Shown here one piece after another: positions 17,104-25,353 of a DNA stretch of 40,334 nucleotides. Every line of letters starts with the position of its first letter. Position 1 is the stretch's first letter. The notes beneath the pieces were generated by a model, which was not told the origin of the DNA, did no database searches, and saw only the letters and a program-made list of their open reading frames with translations. A program made the position numbers and the translations under genes. Location of the stretch: positions 1 to 40,334 of the forward strand of contig CANGLU010000020.1 in NCBI GenBank assembly GCA_947455025.1. The letters are read 5' to 3'. This DNA is from Hyphomicrobiales bacterium. Its GTDB lineage: Bacteria; Pseudomonadota; Alphaproteobacteria; Rhizobiales; Beijerinckiaceae.

Positions 17104-18231
17104 TTATTCGCGCCGTAAAGAGAGCGGATTATCGAGCATGGCCGAGCGATCGGGCGTGTCAATCCCGGGACGACCTAAAAAGGCGTTCCATAATCCCTCA
17201 ACAAAACTCTGCCCGAGGTCTTTTGTGATAAAGACCAAACGCGTGCGGTGATCCGCATCGGGCCAAGCCGATAAAGCGACCGGTGGATGAAAAACGTGTT
17301 GCACGCCGTGTAAAATAACAGGGCGATCCGGTGTTTCGGCAAGTTTAACAATGCCCTTCATGCGAAGGAGTTTTTCACCATGGGCCGAACGCAGAAGCGA
17401 CAAAAAGAGCTCGAAAGCAGAGGATGGAATCGCATCATTGGTGGCAAGACAAAAGGCGCGGATGTGGGCATCGTGCCGGTTGACATCATGGGCATGTTGC
17501 CCTTCCGGACCATCATGGCGATGATGGTCGTGGTGATGGTGGTGGTCGTGATCGTGATATGCTTCGGCGTTAAGCCATCGTTCAACATCCGGGTTTTTGG
17601 ATGCAAGATCAAAAGGACCCGTGCCGATCAACGCTGCAGCGGTTGCATCACCCGTGATGACGTCAAGCATGGGAGCTGCGGGATTAAGCGCATGGAGGCG
17701 ATGCTTAAGGTTTGATGCGTTATCAACCAAATCGCTTTTGGTGAGAACGATACGGTCTGCAACAGCCACTTGCTTCACCGCTTCCATATGGTGATCAAGC
17801 GTTGAAAACCCATTGACGGCATCAACCAATGTAACAACACCATCAAGCGCATAACGCGCTGCGAGATAGGGGTGGGAGAGCAGCGATTGGAGAATGGGTG
17901 CGGGGTCGGCAAGTCCCGTTGTCTCAATAACGATCCGTTGAAATTCGGAAATTTTTCCCGTATCGCGTTTTCTCATCAAATCATCGAGCGTATCAACAAG
18001 ATCGCCTCGAATGGTGCAACAGAGGCAGCCTGACGCCATCAGGATCATGCCGTCATCGCGCGTTTCAATGAACAGATGATCGAGGCCAATCTCGCCAAAT
18101 TCATTCACAATGACGATTGAATCGGAAAGCAGCGGATCTTGCAGTAGCCGATTAAGCAGGGTTGTTTTACCCGCCCCCAAAAAGCCGGTGATGACGGAAA
18201 CAGGAACTGGTCTTGGCATCGTCTGATCCAT
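17104..18231 (-). CDS. CobW/COG0523 GTP-dependent metallochaperone, His-rich
   Basis: A 375-aa G3E-family GTPase. Walker A is GFLGAGKTT (16-24), the Walker B region is 'VIVNEFGEIGLD', and the metal-binding C-x-C-C motif is Cys69-Leu-Cys71-Cys72 in 'SGCLCCTIRGDL'. 'IETTGLADPAPI' and 'VLTKSDLVD' complete the GTPase core. A histidine/aspartate cluster at about residues 224-257 divides it from the C-terminal CobW_C domain. Members deliver Zn, Co or other metals to target enzymes. No Zur-like site is visible upstream of the operon, so zinc-starvation control is unsupported. cobST lie about 3 kb away, so cobalt is conceivable, but the genes are not in one operon. The ATG overlaps the preceding stop as TAATG, suggesting translational coupling. 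Confidence 0.88.
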   Translation of the reverse strand: MDQTMPRPVPVSVITGFLGAGKTTLLNRLLQDPLLSDSIVIVNEFGEIGLDHLFIETRDDGMILMASGCLCCTIRGDLVDTLDDLMRKRDTGKISEFQRIVIETTGLADPAPILQSLLSHPYLAARYALDGVVTLVDAVNGFSTLDHHMEAVKQVAVADRIVLTKSDLVDNASNLKHRLHALNPAAPMLDVITGDATAAALIGTGPFDLASKNPDVERWLNAEAYHDHDHHHHHDHHRHDGPEGQHAHDVNRHDAHIRAFCLATNDAIPSSAFELFLSLLRSAHGEKLLRMKGIVKLAETPDRPVILHGVQHVFHPPVALSAWPDADHRTRLVFITKDLGQSFVEGLWNAFLGRPGIDTPDRSAMLDNPLSLRRE

Positions 18232-19112
18232 TATGCCGCTTTGCCCCGCTCGACGAAGACAGTGGCAATGATGGCGGCGATTACGACCATACCACCGACA
18301 TATTGAATGGGTGCCAAGCGTTCGCCCAATACAAGTGCAGATGTAATGGCTGCTACAACCGGTTCAAGGCAGAAGGCCAATCCCGCGACCGACGCGGAAA
18401 TGCGGGTTAACGCAAGAATTTGAAATCCGAAGCCAAAGACGAAGCCACCAATGGTGAGCCAAATCGGTACCAATGCGATCATCTGACTATCGGCGGTCAA
18501 CATAGCTCCGGTAAAATAGACGGTAAGGAGCGCGCTGGGTAAAACAATCACCTGACTAAAAACCACTTTGGCAGCCGTGCCCGTTTGCCTGCACCGCGTG
18601 CCTGCAAAAAATTGGATCGCAGCCGAAATGCTGGCGCCTGCGGCCAAAAGAAGGCCTCGTGGATCAAGAACTGAATCGGTAGTGCCAAGTACCAACACAA
18701 CCCCGATAAAGGCTGCCACCACAATTGCCATCATCGCGAGCGTGAGGGGCTTACGATCAATGAACGGGCTTAAAACAACGATCAAAATCGGAAAGGTATA
18801 AAAGATGACGGCGGCGATGGTGATCGGAATGAAGGCGACGGACGAGAGATAGCAAATCGAAACACCTGTGCTGCCGAGGCCCAAAGCAAAGAGGGGTATT
18901 CGCTCGTTACGCGGCACAAAAAAGGAGGCGCGCGTCAGCCGACCGACGACCAATCCAATGGCGATCATAACCAACACGCGCTCAGCGACAATCATCGGAC
19001 CGCCGACGCCCAACTCGGCGGCAATTTTGGCAAAGGTGATATTAAAGCCGTAGAAAAACGCGCCAATTAACGCGAAAGCGAGGCCAGCTCCGCTCCGTTG
19101 CACCCGCTCCAT
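18231..19112 (-). CDS. EamA/DMT-family transporter (first gene of the cobW-like operon)
   Basis: An inner-membrane protein of about 293 aa with ten predicted helices in two EamA repeats. Family-type segments are 'ALIGAFFYGFNITFAKIAAE', 'VAFIPITIAAVIFYTFPI' and, near the end, 'LAFCLEPVVAAITSALVLGE'. The ATG at 19112 is chosen because GGAG lies 9 nt upstream; an in-frame GTG at 19127 is possible but its Shine-Dalgarno would be too close. The stop overlaps the GTPase start by one base. The substrate is unknown. Linkage to a metallochaperone invites the idea of a metal-chelate or metabolite exporter, but DMT sequences do not reveal this. Confidence 0.85.
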   Translation of the reverse strand: MERVQRSGAGLAFALIGAFFYGFNITFAKIAAELGVGGPMIVAERVLVMIAIGLVVGRLTRASFFVPRNERIPLFALGLGSTGVSICYLSSVAFIPITIAAVIFYTFPILIVVLSPFIDRKPLTLAMMAIVVAAFIGVVLVLGTTDSVLDPRGLLLAAGASISAAIQFFAGTRCRQTGTAAKVVFSQVIVLPSALLTVYFTGAMLTADSQMIALVPIWLTIGGFVFGFGFQILALTRISASVAGLAFCLEPVVAAITSALVLGERLAPIQYVGGMVVIAAIIATVFVERGKAA

Positions 19113-19222
19113 CCTACTCGTCTCCACCTTTAACCGATACGCTTCTTATTTACCTTCTACCCTGCGCAAAGGCGTGACGAAAGCGGCAAACCGGATTAAG
19201 GGACACTCAAAGGAATGATTTC

Positions 19223-20116
19223 ATGACACTCTATTGGGTCTTGGCCACCATTATCGGGGCCGCCGGCTTAACCACCCGCAATGCGATGCAACGCAACCTG
19301 ACCCAAAAGATTGGTACCATTGGCGCGACGCAGGTTCGTTTTTTATACGGATTGCCCTTTTCGGTTATTTTTCTCGGGATCAGCGCGTTTATCACCGGGC
19401 AGTCGATCCCGGCTCTCAACGGCACCATGCTGGGTTTTGCGTTAAGCGGAGCCGTTACCCAAATCATTGCGACCGCCTTGATGTTGCTCGCGATGAAAGA
19501 GCGCTCCTTTGCCGTGACGACCGCGTACACGAAAACCGAGCCCGTGCAGGTAGCGCTCTTTAGTGTCGTTGTTTTGGGGGATAAAATTGGCATTTTCGCC
19601 GCTTTAGCCATTCTTACAGCGACGATTGGCGTGATCTTAATGGCGGTTAAAGCTGGCGATAGCTGGACGAAAAGCGGTTTGCGCCCGGTTGCCTATGGTA
19701 TTGTATCGGGAACTTTTTTTGCTCTGTCCGCCGTTTCTTTCCGGGGCAGTATTCTGTCGCTCACTGATACGCCCTTTCTATTGGCAGCCAGTACGGTGCT
19801 CGTTACCGGGTTGAGCATTCAAACCGCAATTTTGCTAGCCTATATGACCCTTTTTAACCGGACGGCCCTGATGGGTAGCTTAAACGTCTGGCGCGCCTCG
19901 CTTTTGGCAGGGTTTGTGGGCGCTTTTGCATCGCAGGCCTGGTTCATCGGCTTTTCGCTAACAACCGCCGCCAATGTCCGGACGCTTGGCTTGGTGGAAA
20001 TGATTTTCGCGCAAATCATCACACGACGCGTGCTCAAAGAACAAACAATGGTGCGCGAGTGGCTCGGAATGGCGCTGATCTTGGTGGGCGTTGCAGCCCT
20101 CCTCGTGTTTGGCTAA
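19223..20116 (+). CDS. DMT-superfamily (EamA-like) transporter
   Basis: A 297-aa membrane protein with about ten hydrophobic segments and a DMT-type duplicated architecture. It starts 'MTLYWVLATIIGAAGLTTRN' and has 'MKERSFAVTTAYTKTEPVQV' in the first half, a region seen in a DMT subgroup distinct from the other two transporters here. AAAGGA is about 10 nt upstream. It diverges from the neighbouring DMT gene across roughly 110 bp, so two transporters face away from a shared promoter region. The substrate is unknown. The stop overlaps the end of bolA on the opposite strand. Confidence 0.83.
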   Translation: MTLYWVLATIIGAAGLTTRNAMQRNLTQKIGTIGATQVRFLYGLPFSVIFLGISAFITGQSIPALNGTMLGFALSGAVTQIIATALMLLAMKERSFAVTTAYTKTEPVQVALFSVVVLGDKIGIFAALAILTATIGVILMAVKAGDSWTKSGLRPVAYGIVSGTFFALSAVSFRGSILSLTDTPFLLAASTVLVTGLSIQTAILLAYMTLFNRTALMGSLNVWRASLLAGFVGAFASQAWFIGFSLTTAANVRTLGLVEMIFAQIITRRVLKEQTMVREWLGMALILVGVAALLVFG

Positions 20117-20373
20117 TCGGCCCGCGCATGGATTGCCAAAGCGTGCACCCGCTCGGCAAATTCGTCCGCCAAGAGGGCATTGATCGCCCGGTGCATCTCG
20201 ACGCGGCTTTTGCCGGCGAAGGCCGAGCTGACAATTTGGATGGAAAAATGCGTTTCGCCGCCCTCGCGCGCGCCGCCATGGCCGGCATGGTGATGCGAAT
20301 CATCGGTCACCGTTAGCGATGAAGGCGCAAAAGCCGACAGAAGCTTCGCCTCAATTTTGTCCCGCATCGTCAT
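20113..20373 (-). CDS. bolA: BolA family protein
   Basis: An 86-aa BolA-family protein, a small KH-like alpha/beta fold that partners with monothiol glutaredoxins in iron-sulfur handling and can regulate transcription. Recognisable features are the N-terminal 'IEAKLLSAF.P..L.V.DDSHHHAGH' with the conserved His-rich loop, 'THFSIQIVSSAFAGKSRVEMHR' (quoted in part: Ser-Arg-Val-x-x-His is the signature), and the C-terminal 'ERVHALAIHAR'. It is oriented away from the J-domain gene, the standard alphaproteobacterial arrangement next to cobST. A grxD partner is not in the window. Confidence 0.93.
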   Translation of the reverse strand: MTMRDKIEAKLLSAFAPSSLTVTDDSHHHAGHGGAREGGETHFSIQIVSSAFAGKSRVEMHRAINALLADEFAERVHALAIHARAD

Positions 20374-20457
20374 ATTATGATCCTCTAAGGCCCTGAAATC
20401 GGAATAAGAAGCATCGACTTGTTTGGCAAGGCTTGCCCCCGACTAGGCTTGCCGACT

Positions 20458-21093
20458 ATGAGAACATCCATGAACCCAACTTCAAAACTATTCGACAAGA
20501 TTCGCATCGGTCCGCGTAAGGGTCGCACGGCTGCGCCTGCGGAGCCGCCGCGCTGCGAGCGCCCCGGTTGCGACGCACCCGGCCCGCATCGTGCGCCGAA
20601 AGGGCGTAATTCCGAAGGAAAATTCTGGAATTTCTGCATCGAGCATGTGCGGGAATATAATCAATCCTACAATTATTTCGCCGGAATGCCGGATGACGCG
20701 ATCCTTTCCTATCAAAAGGATGCGATGATCGGCCACCGTCCGACATGGAAGCTGGGCGAAAATGCCGCAAGCGGAAAGCGCAGCCCTCGCAAAGGCGGCG
20801 TGCCAAAAGACGAGGCCTATGTCGATCCGTTTGATCTGTTTGCGGCCAGTGGACAAAAACGTCCCCATCGCGAGGCGGAAGCATCAAAGCCCAAATTTGG
20901 CCCTGTGACGCTAAAAGCCTTCGAGACGCTGACGCTTGAAACGACAGCTGACTCGGCTACGATCCGTTTGCGGTATAAGGAACTCGTCAAACAATTCCAT
21001 CCGGATGCGAATGGCGGCGATCGGTCGCTCGAAGATCGGTTACGCGAGATCATAAACGCATATAATACATTGAAAGCGGCGGGTCTGGCCTGA
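20458..21093 (+). CDS. J-domain (DnaJ-like) molecular chaperone, C-terminal J domain
   Basis: A protein of about 211 aa with a J domain at its C-terminus rather than the N-terminus. The His-Pro-Asp triad is at residues 181-183 ('KQFHPDANGG'), flanked by 'RLRYKELV' and 'IINAYNTLK'. The N-terminal 100 residues hold 'KLFDKIRIGPRKG', a cysteine pair in 'RCERPGCDAPGPHRAPKG' and 'FWNFCIEHVREYNQSYNYFAG' (quoted in part), a conserved alphaproteobacterial module. The Cys/His spacing may bind metal. J domains stimulate DnaK ATPase. The gene lies between bolA and cobST, a conserved rhizobial order. The start could be the ATG at 20458 or 20470; neither has a clear ribosome-binding site. Confidence 0.88.
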   Translation: MRTSMNPTSKLFDKIRIGPRKGRTAAPAEPPRCERPGCDAPGPHRAPKGRNSEGKFWNFCIEHVREYNQSYNYFAGMPDDAILSYQKDAMIGHRPTWKLGENAASGKRSPRKGGVPKDEAYVDPFDLFAASGQKRPHREAEASKPKFGPVTLKAFETLTLETTADSATIRLRYKELVKQFHPDANGGDRSLEDRLREIINAYNTLKAAGLA

Positions 21094-21203
21094 TAGGGTG
21101 GTGCGGCCTGTGCCATTCAGGATCATCCTTTTTCCCCGGACGATCGGTTAAGGTTATGCAACGGCGGAGCTTATCCGCCTAAGATGTAATGTGAGGTTCG
21201 ACT

Positions 21204-22187
21204 GTGACTGCCACCCATACGGTTCCCGCCATGCCCGACATTATGGTGTCGGCACGTGAAATGTTCGGTATCGATAGCGATATGATGGTGCCTGCCTACT
21301 CTGTAGCAGACTCCCACGTTCCGGACCTCGACCCTGATTATCTGTTTGACCGCCAAACAACCTTGGCCATTTTGGCGGGCTTTGCCAAAAACCGCCGCGT
21401 GATGGTGTCGGGCTATCATGGCACGGGTAAATCGACCCATATCGAGCAAATCGCGGCGCGCCTGAAATGGCCTTGCATCCGCATCAACCTCGACAGCCAC
21501 GTCTCACGTATCGATCTTGTCGGTAAAGACGCCATTGTCTTGAAGGATGGCAAGCAGATTACCGAATTCCAAGACGGGATTTTGCCTTGGGCGCTACAAA
21601 ATAACGTGGCCCTCGTGTTCGACGAATATGACGCGGGCCGCCCAGATGTGATGTTCGTGATCCAACGCGTGTTGGAGCTTTCCGGCAAGCTGACCTTGCT
21701 TGACCAGAAGCGCGTTATTCGGCCGCACGGCGCTTTCCGTCTGTTTGCCACCGCCAATACGGTTGGCTTGGGCGATACGTCGGGTCTTTATCACGGCACG
21801 CAACAGATCAATCAGGGCCAGATGGACCGTTGGTCGATCGTGACCACGCTGAATTATCTGCCGCATGACAAAGAAGTCGATATCGTTTTGGCGAAGTCGA
21901 AACACTACACCGGCAAAGAAGGCCGCGACATTGTTAACCGGATGGTGCGGCTTGCGGATCTAACCCGCTCGGCCTTTATCAATGGCGATCTGTCGACCGT
22001 GATGAGCCCGCGTACGGTGATCACCTGGGCTGAAAATGCAGATATTTTCAACGATATCGGCATGGCCTTCCGGCTCACCTTCCTGAACAAATGCGACGAA
22101 TTGGAGCGGGCTTTGGTGGCCGAGTTCTATCAGCGGTCTTTCGGCGAAGAATTGCCGGAAAGCGCGTTGAATGTTGCGTTGAGCTAA
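21204..22187 (+). CDS. cobS: Aerobic cobaltochelatase subunit CobS
   Basis: The AAA+ subunit of the CobNST cobaltochelatase, which inserts Co2+ into hydrogenobyrinic acid a,c-diamide in aerobic cobalamin synthesis. The 327-aa length is standard. Walker A is GYHGTGKST (70-78); Walker B lies in '[19 protein letters not shown]'; the sensor region follows in '[20 protein letters not shown]'. It starts with GTG, with GAGG 7 nt upstream. CobS forms a ring with CobT that drives CobN. cobT follows after 30 bp in the same direction, while cobN and the rest of the pathway are outside the window. Confidence 0.96.
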   Translation: MTATHTVPAMPDIMVSAREMFGIDSDMMVPAYSVADSHVPDLDPDYLFDRQTTLAILAGFAKNRRVMVSGYHGTGKSTHIEQIAARLKWPCIRINLDSHVSRIDLVGKDAIVLKDGKQITEFQDGILPWALQNNVALVFDEYDAGRPDVMFVIQRVLELSGKLTLLDQKRVIRPHGAFRLFATANTVGLGDTSGLYHGTQQINQGQMDRWSIVTTLNYLPHDKEVDIVLAKSKHYTGKEGRDIVNRMVRLADLTRSAFINGDLSTVMSPRTVITWAENADIFNDIGMAFRLTFLNKCDELERALVAEFYQRSFGEELPESALNVALS

Positions 22188-22217
22188 CCAACTCCGGCAA
22201 AGGATCGGCCACAGATC

Positions 22218-24104
22218 GTGTCGACATCGAACCGCAAACCGGCCCAGCCCAAAGAAGCGCCTACCGAACCGTTTAAGCGGGCCGTCGGTGGCGCGATGCG
22301 GGCGATTGCCGGTCGTGCCGAGCTCGATATTTCCTTTGCCAATGATCGTCCGGCCCTGATTGGCGACAAAGCGCGCTTACCCGAGCCGCCGCGCAAAATG
22401 TCGGCAGCGGATGCTGCTATTGTGCGCGGGCACTCGGATTCGATGGCGCTGCGCCTCTCTTGTCATGACACCAATGTTCATCGTCGGCTCTTGCCCGAGG
22501 GGCAGACGGCACGCGCTGTCTATGATGCGGTTGAACAGGCGCGCGTTGAATCGATCGGTTCACGTCGGATGGATGGCGTTGCCTCCAACATCTCGGCGAT
22601 GCTGGAAGACAAATATCACCGTGGCAATTTCCAAGATGTTCGCGATGTCGCCGATGCGCCGATTGAAGATGCCATTGCGATGATGGTGCGCGAGCGGCTT
22701 ACCGGCATGGCGCCGCCTGCGTCAGCCAAGCCTTTGGTAGATCTGTGGCGCCCCCATATTGAAGAAAAGGCTGGTGCAACGCTTGATACGTTGACGGGTC
22801 GGATTGAAGATCAAAAAGCATTTGCCCGATTGGTGCGCGATCTGCTCGTGAAGCTCGATATGGCCGAGGAAGCCAAAGGCGAGCCGGAAGCCGACGAGGA
22901 TCAGAGCCAAGACGAGCAGCAAAGCGAAAGCGAAGAGCAAAATCAGGGTGAGACCGAGGAGCAGTCCTCGACCGAGCAGGCTGAATCCTCAAGCGCCGAC
23001 GAGTCGACCCAAGAGCTCGAAGACGGCATGGCGGACTCAGAGGACGGTCCGACCGGTGAAATGCCTGAGGAAGATGAGGGATCGGACGCCGATGATTCCT
23101 CCGAGTCGAGCCGTCCGCCGCCTGCCTCTGGGCGGGATAGCCGGGTATCGGACTATAAACTCTTCACGTCCAAATTCGACGAGACGATTTCGGCCGAAGA
23201 ACTCTGCGATGCCGAAGAATTAACCCGCTTGCGGGCCTATCTCGATAAGCAAATCAGCCATTTGCAGGGCGTCGTGGCGCGGCTTGCCAACCGGTTGCAG
23301 CGCCGCTTGATGGCGCAGCAAAACCGCGCTTGGGAATTTGACCTGGAAGAAGGCACGCTTGATCCGGCTCGTTTGCCTCGGATTGTGATCGATGCCCAAC
23401 AGCCGCTCTCCTTCAAACACGAGAAGGACACGAATTTCCGCGATACGGTTGTGACCCTGCTGATTGATAATTCGGGCTCGATGCGCGGGCGGCCGATTTC
23501 GGTTGCCGCCACCTGCGCCGATATTCTGGCGCGGACCTTGGAGCGGTGCGGTGTGAAGACCGAGATTTTGGGCTTCACCACACGCGCCTGGAAGGGCGGA
23601 CAATCCCGCGAGCTATGGCTGCAATCGGGCAAGCCGCCCATGCCGGGGCGTTTGAACGATTTGCGGCATATCATCTATAAATCGGCGGATTCGCCCTGGC
23701 GTCGCGCGCGCAAAAATCTGGGTCTGATGATGCGCGAAGGGTTGCTGAAAGAGAATATCGACGGCGAAGCGCTGGATTGGGCGCATAAGCGGCTTTTGGC
23801 GCGGCCCGAGCAGCGCAAGATTTTGATGATGATTTCGGATGGCGCGCCAGTCGACGATTCAACGCTATCGGTCAATCCCGGCAATTATCTCGAAAAGCAT
23901 TTGCGCTTTGTCATCGAAGAAATTGAGACGCGCTCGCCCGTTGAGCTGATCGCCATCGGCATCGGCCATGATGTGACCCGCTATTACCGCCGTGCCGTCA
24001 CCATTGTCGACGCGGAAGAACTCGGCGGCGCGATGACGGAAAAGCTCGCGGAATTGTTCGAGGAAAACGGCCCGACGCGGGGACGCAAGAAACGCGCGGC
24101 TTAA
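22218..24104 (+). CDS. cobT: Aerobic cobaltochelatase subunit CobT
   Basis: The VWA-domain subunit of cobaltochelatase, partner of CobS. The 628-aa protein has an N-terminal domain (about 1-210), a long Glu/Asp/Ser/Gln-rich acidic linker (about 215-300), and a C-terminal von Willebrand A domain whose MIDAS motif DNSGSM begins at Asp417, with later '[14 protein letters not shown]' and '[16 protein letters not shown]'. This architecture matches rhizobial CobT. Translation starts at GTG 22218, with only a weak AAAGGA about 14 nt upstream, so coupling to cobS is plausible. The acidic linker is low complexity but in frame and expected for the family. Confidence 0.96.
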   Translation: MSTSNRKPAQPKEAPTEPFKRAVGGAMRAIAGRAELDISFANDRPALIGDKARLPEPPRKMSAADAAIVRGHSDSMALRLSCHDTNVHRRLLPEGQTARAVYDAVEQARVESIGSRRMDGVASNISAMLEDKYHRGNFQDVRDVADAPIEDAIAMMVRERLTGMAPPASAKPLVDLWRPHIEEKAGATLDTLTGRIEDQKAFARLVRDLLVKLDMAEEAKGEPEADEDQSQDEQQSESEEQNQGETEEQSSTEQAESSSADESTQELEDGMADSEDGPTGEMPEEDEGSDADDSSESSRPPPASGRDSRVSDYKLFTSKFDETISAEELCDAEELTRLRAYLDKQISHLQGVVARLANRLQRRLMAQQNRAWEFDLEEGTLDPARLPRIVIDAQQPLSFKHEKDTNFRDTVVTLLIDNSGSMRGRPISVAATCADILARTLERCGVKTEILGFTTRAWKGGQSRELWLQSGKPPMPGRLNDLRHIIYKSADSPWRRARKNLGLMMREGLLKENIDGEALDWAHKRLLARPEQRKILMMISDGAPVDDSTLSVNPGNYLEKHLRFVIEEIETRSPVELIAIGIGHDVTRYYRRAVTIVDAEELGGAMTEKLAELFEENGPTRGRKKRAA

Positions 24105-24113
24105 GAATATCTC

Positions 24114-24719
24114 TTAAACCGCGACCTTCTCGGCCTGTTCCATCGGCAAAATCGCACTCATAAGCGCGCCATAGGGCAAGAGCGCTACCAAAGCCACGAG
24201 CATCTTCACCGAGAAATCAAAAATGGCGAGGCTTTGCCAGAGCGGCACGGTTGTGCCGAAAAGATCGACCGGGCCCGACATATCGGGATCACCCGCAAAG
24301 GCGAGCGAAAAGAAGAGAGCCGTATCCAAGGCCGAGCCGATGATGCTGCCGATCAAGGGCGCGCGCCACCATGTTTGACGGCGCAACCGATTGAACACCG
24401 TAATATCGAGCAATTGGCCAACCAAGAAAGCCGTTCCGGACGCAAAGGCGATGCGCGGCGTGGCAAGACCAACCGATAATGCCACCGCAATCACAAAGCC
24501 AACCACCACAAGGCGACGAGCCATTGAAGCGCCGTAGCGGCGATTGGTCAGATCGGTCACAAGGAAGGCAACGGGGTAGGTAAACGCACCCCAAGTGAGG
24601 TAATCACCGAGGCCAAAGGGTTCAAACGGATATTGAACGAGGACATTGGAGGCCACGACGACAATGGTCATGGCCAATACCGGCAATGCGAGCTGGCGCA
24701 GCGGAAGTGCGTTCATCAT
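24114..24719 (-). CDS. VUT family (YhhQ-like) queuosine-precursor transporter
   Basis: A 201-aa membrane protein of the vitamin-uptake-like/VUT family; E. coli YhhQ transports queuosine precursors (preQ0, preQ1). Family features are six or so hydrophobic segments, 'DLTNRRYGASMARRLVVVGF' after the second helix (a conserved Asp-x-x-x-x-x-Tyr-Gly region), and 'LDITVFNRLRRQTWWRAPLIGSIIGSALDT' (quoted in part) with the conserved 'GS..D'. AAGGA lies 5 nt upstream of the first of two adjacent ATG codons. No preQ1 riboswitch is recognisable in the 94-bp leader. It ends 9 bp from the converging cobT. Confidence 0.85.
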   Translation of the reverse strand: MMNALPLRQLALPVLAMTIVVVASNVLVQYPFEPFGLGDYLTWGAFTYPVAFLVTDLTNRRYGASMARRLVVVGFVIAVALSVGLATPRIAFASGTAFLVGQLLDITVFNRLRRQTWWRAPLIGSIIGSALDTALFFSLAFAGDPDMSGPVDLFGTTVPLWQSLAIFDFSVKMLVALVALLPYGALMSAILPMEQAEKVAV

Positions 24720-24731
24720 AGGCTTCCTTGA

Positions 24732-24797
24732 GCTGACGGCGAAAGGGCCGACGCAGGTTTCGTTTGCAACGAAGGGCTGACGGCTAATGGCCGACGC
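24732..24797. repeat. Imperfect direct repeat in the rpmB-VUT gap, flanking an inverted repeat
   Basis: Two copies share GCTGACGGC and GGCCGACGC, separated by 4-5 bases, at 24732-24754 and 24776-24797. Between them lies a perfect inverted repeat TTCGTT-TGC-AACGAA (24759-24773). All are in the 94-bp leader between rpmB and the VUT gene on the minus strand. The set may be an operator region or an RNA structure; nothing identifies it further. Confidence 0.5.
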
Positions 24798-24813
24798 CGA
24801 TTAGAAAGCAAAA

Positions 24814-25101
24814 TTAGTGAGCAGCGAGCTTCTTCTCAATGTCGCGCTTCAAGTGGCGAGCATTGATCGAGAGATCATCGGCATGCGCCTTGATCAAGAA
24901 GGCATCAAGACCGCCACGGTGCTCGACCGAACGCAAGGCATGGGCCGTGACGCGCAAGGAAACGGCGCGGCCAAGAGCTTCCGACTGCAAGGTTACCTGG
25001 CACAGGTTCGGCAAGAACTTGCGCTTGGTCTTGTGGTTCGAATGGCTCACGAGCTGTCCGCTCTGAACGGCCTTACCTGACAATTCGCAACGGCGTGCCA
25101 T
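24814..25101 (-). CDS. rpmB: Ribosomal protein L28
   Basis: The 50S ribosomal protein L28, 95 aa, longer than the E. coli form but normal for alphaproteobacteria. The N-terminus '[20 protein letters not shown]' and '[13 protein letters not shown]' are diagnostic, followed by '[20 protein letters not shown]' and the alphaproteobacterial tail. AGGGA lies 9 nt before the ATG. It is oriented away from the DUF3108 gene across a 252-bp spacer, which should carry both promoters. Confidence 0.97.
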   Translation of the reverse strand: MARRCELSGKAVQSGQLVSHSNHKTKRKFLPNLCQVTLQSEALGRAVSLRVTAHALRSVEHRGGLDAFLIKAHADDLSINARHLKRDIEKKLAAH

Positions 25102-25353
25102 GGTTTTTATCCCTTATCGTCTGAGGTCGTCCGACATAGGATCCGATACGGACCCGAGCAAACCTTTGCCCTTTGTGTCACACGCCTTAAAAAAACAGAT
25201 TGGGGTCTATAGGGTAGAAGATCAGGAAGCGTCAAGCGAAACATCAGAAATTATGCCGCGAGCGGCCCCGAAAGCAAAGACAAGTTCCACAAAAGCCGCT
25301 AGATTGGCCTGATGTTCGCCGCTGCATGAACAAATTGAGCAGAAATTTACCCA

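Noticed and set aside
17500-17620. Plus-strand frames and a short tandem repeat at the CAT/ATG-rich stretch
   Set aside because: The repetition is the codon run for the His-rich segment of the CobW-like protein on the minus strand.
19113-19222. Zur box controlling the COG0523 operon
   Set aside because: There is no long A/T-rich dyad of the Zur type in the divergent spacer, so zinc control is not supported by sequence.
22860-23115. Low-complexity acidic stretch in cobT as a possible insertion or frameshift
   Set aside because: It stays in frame and an acidic linker between the N-terminal and VWA domains is normal for CobT.
24720-24813. preQ1 riboswitch before the VUT transporter
   Set aside because: I could not find the short hairpin plus A-rich tail of class I or the features of other classes.
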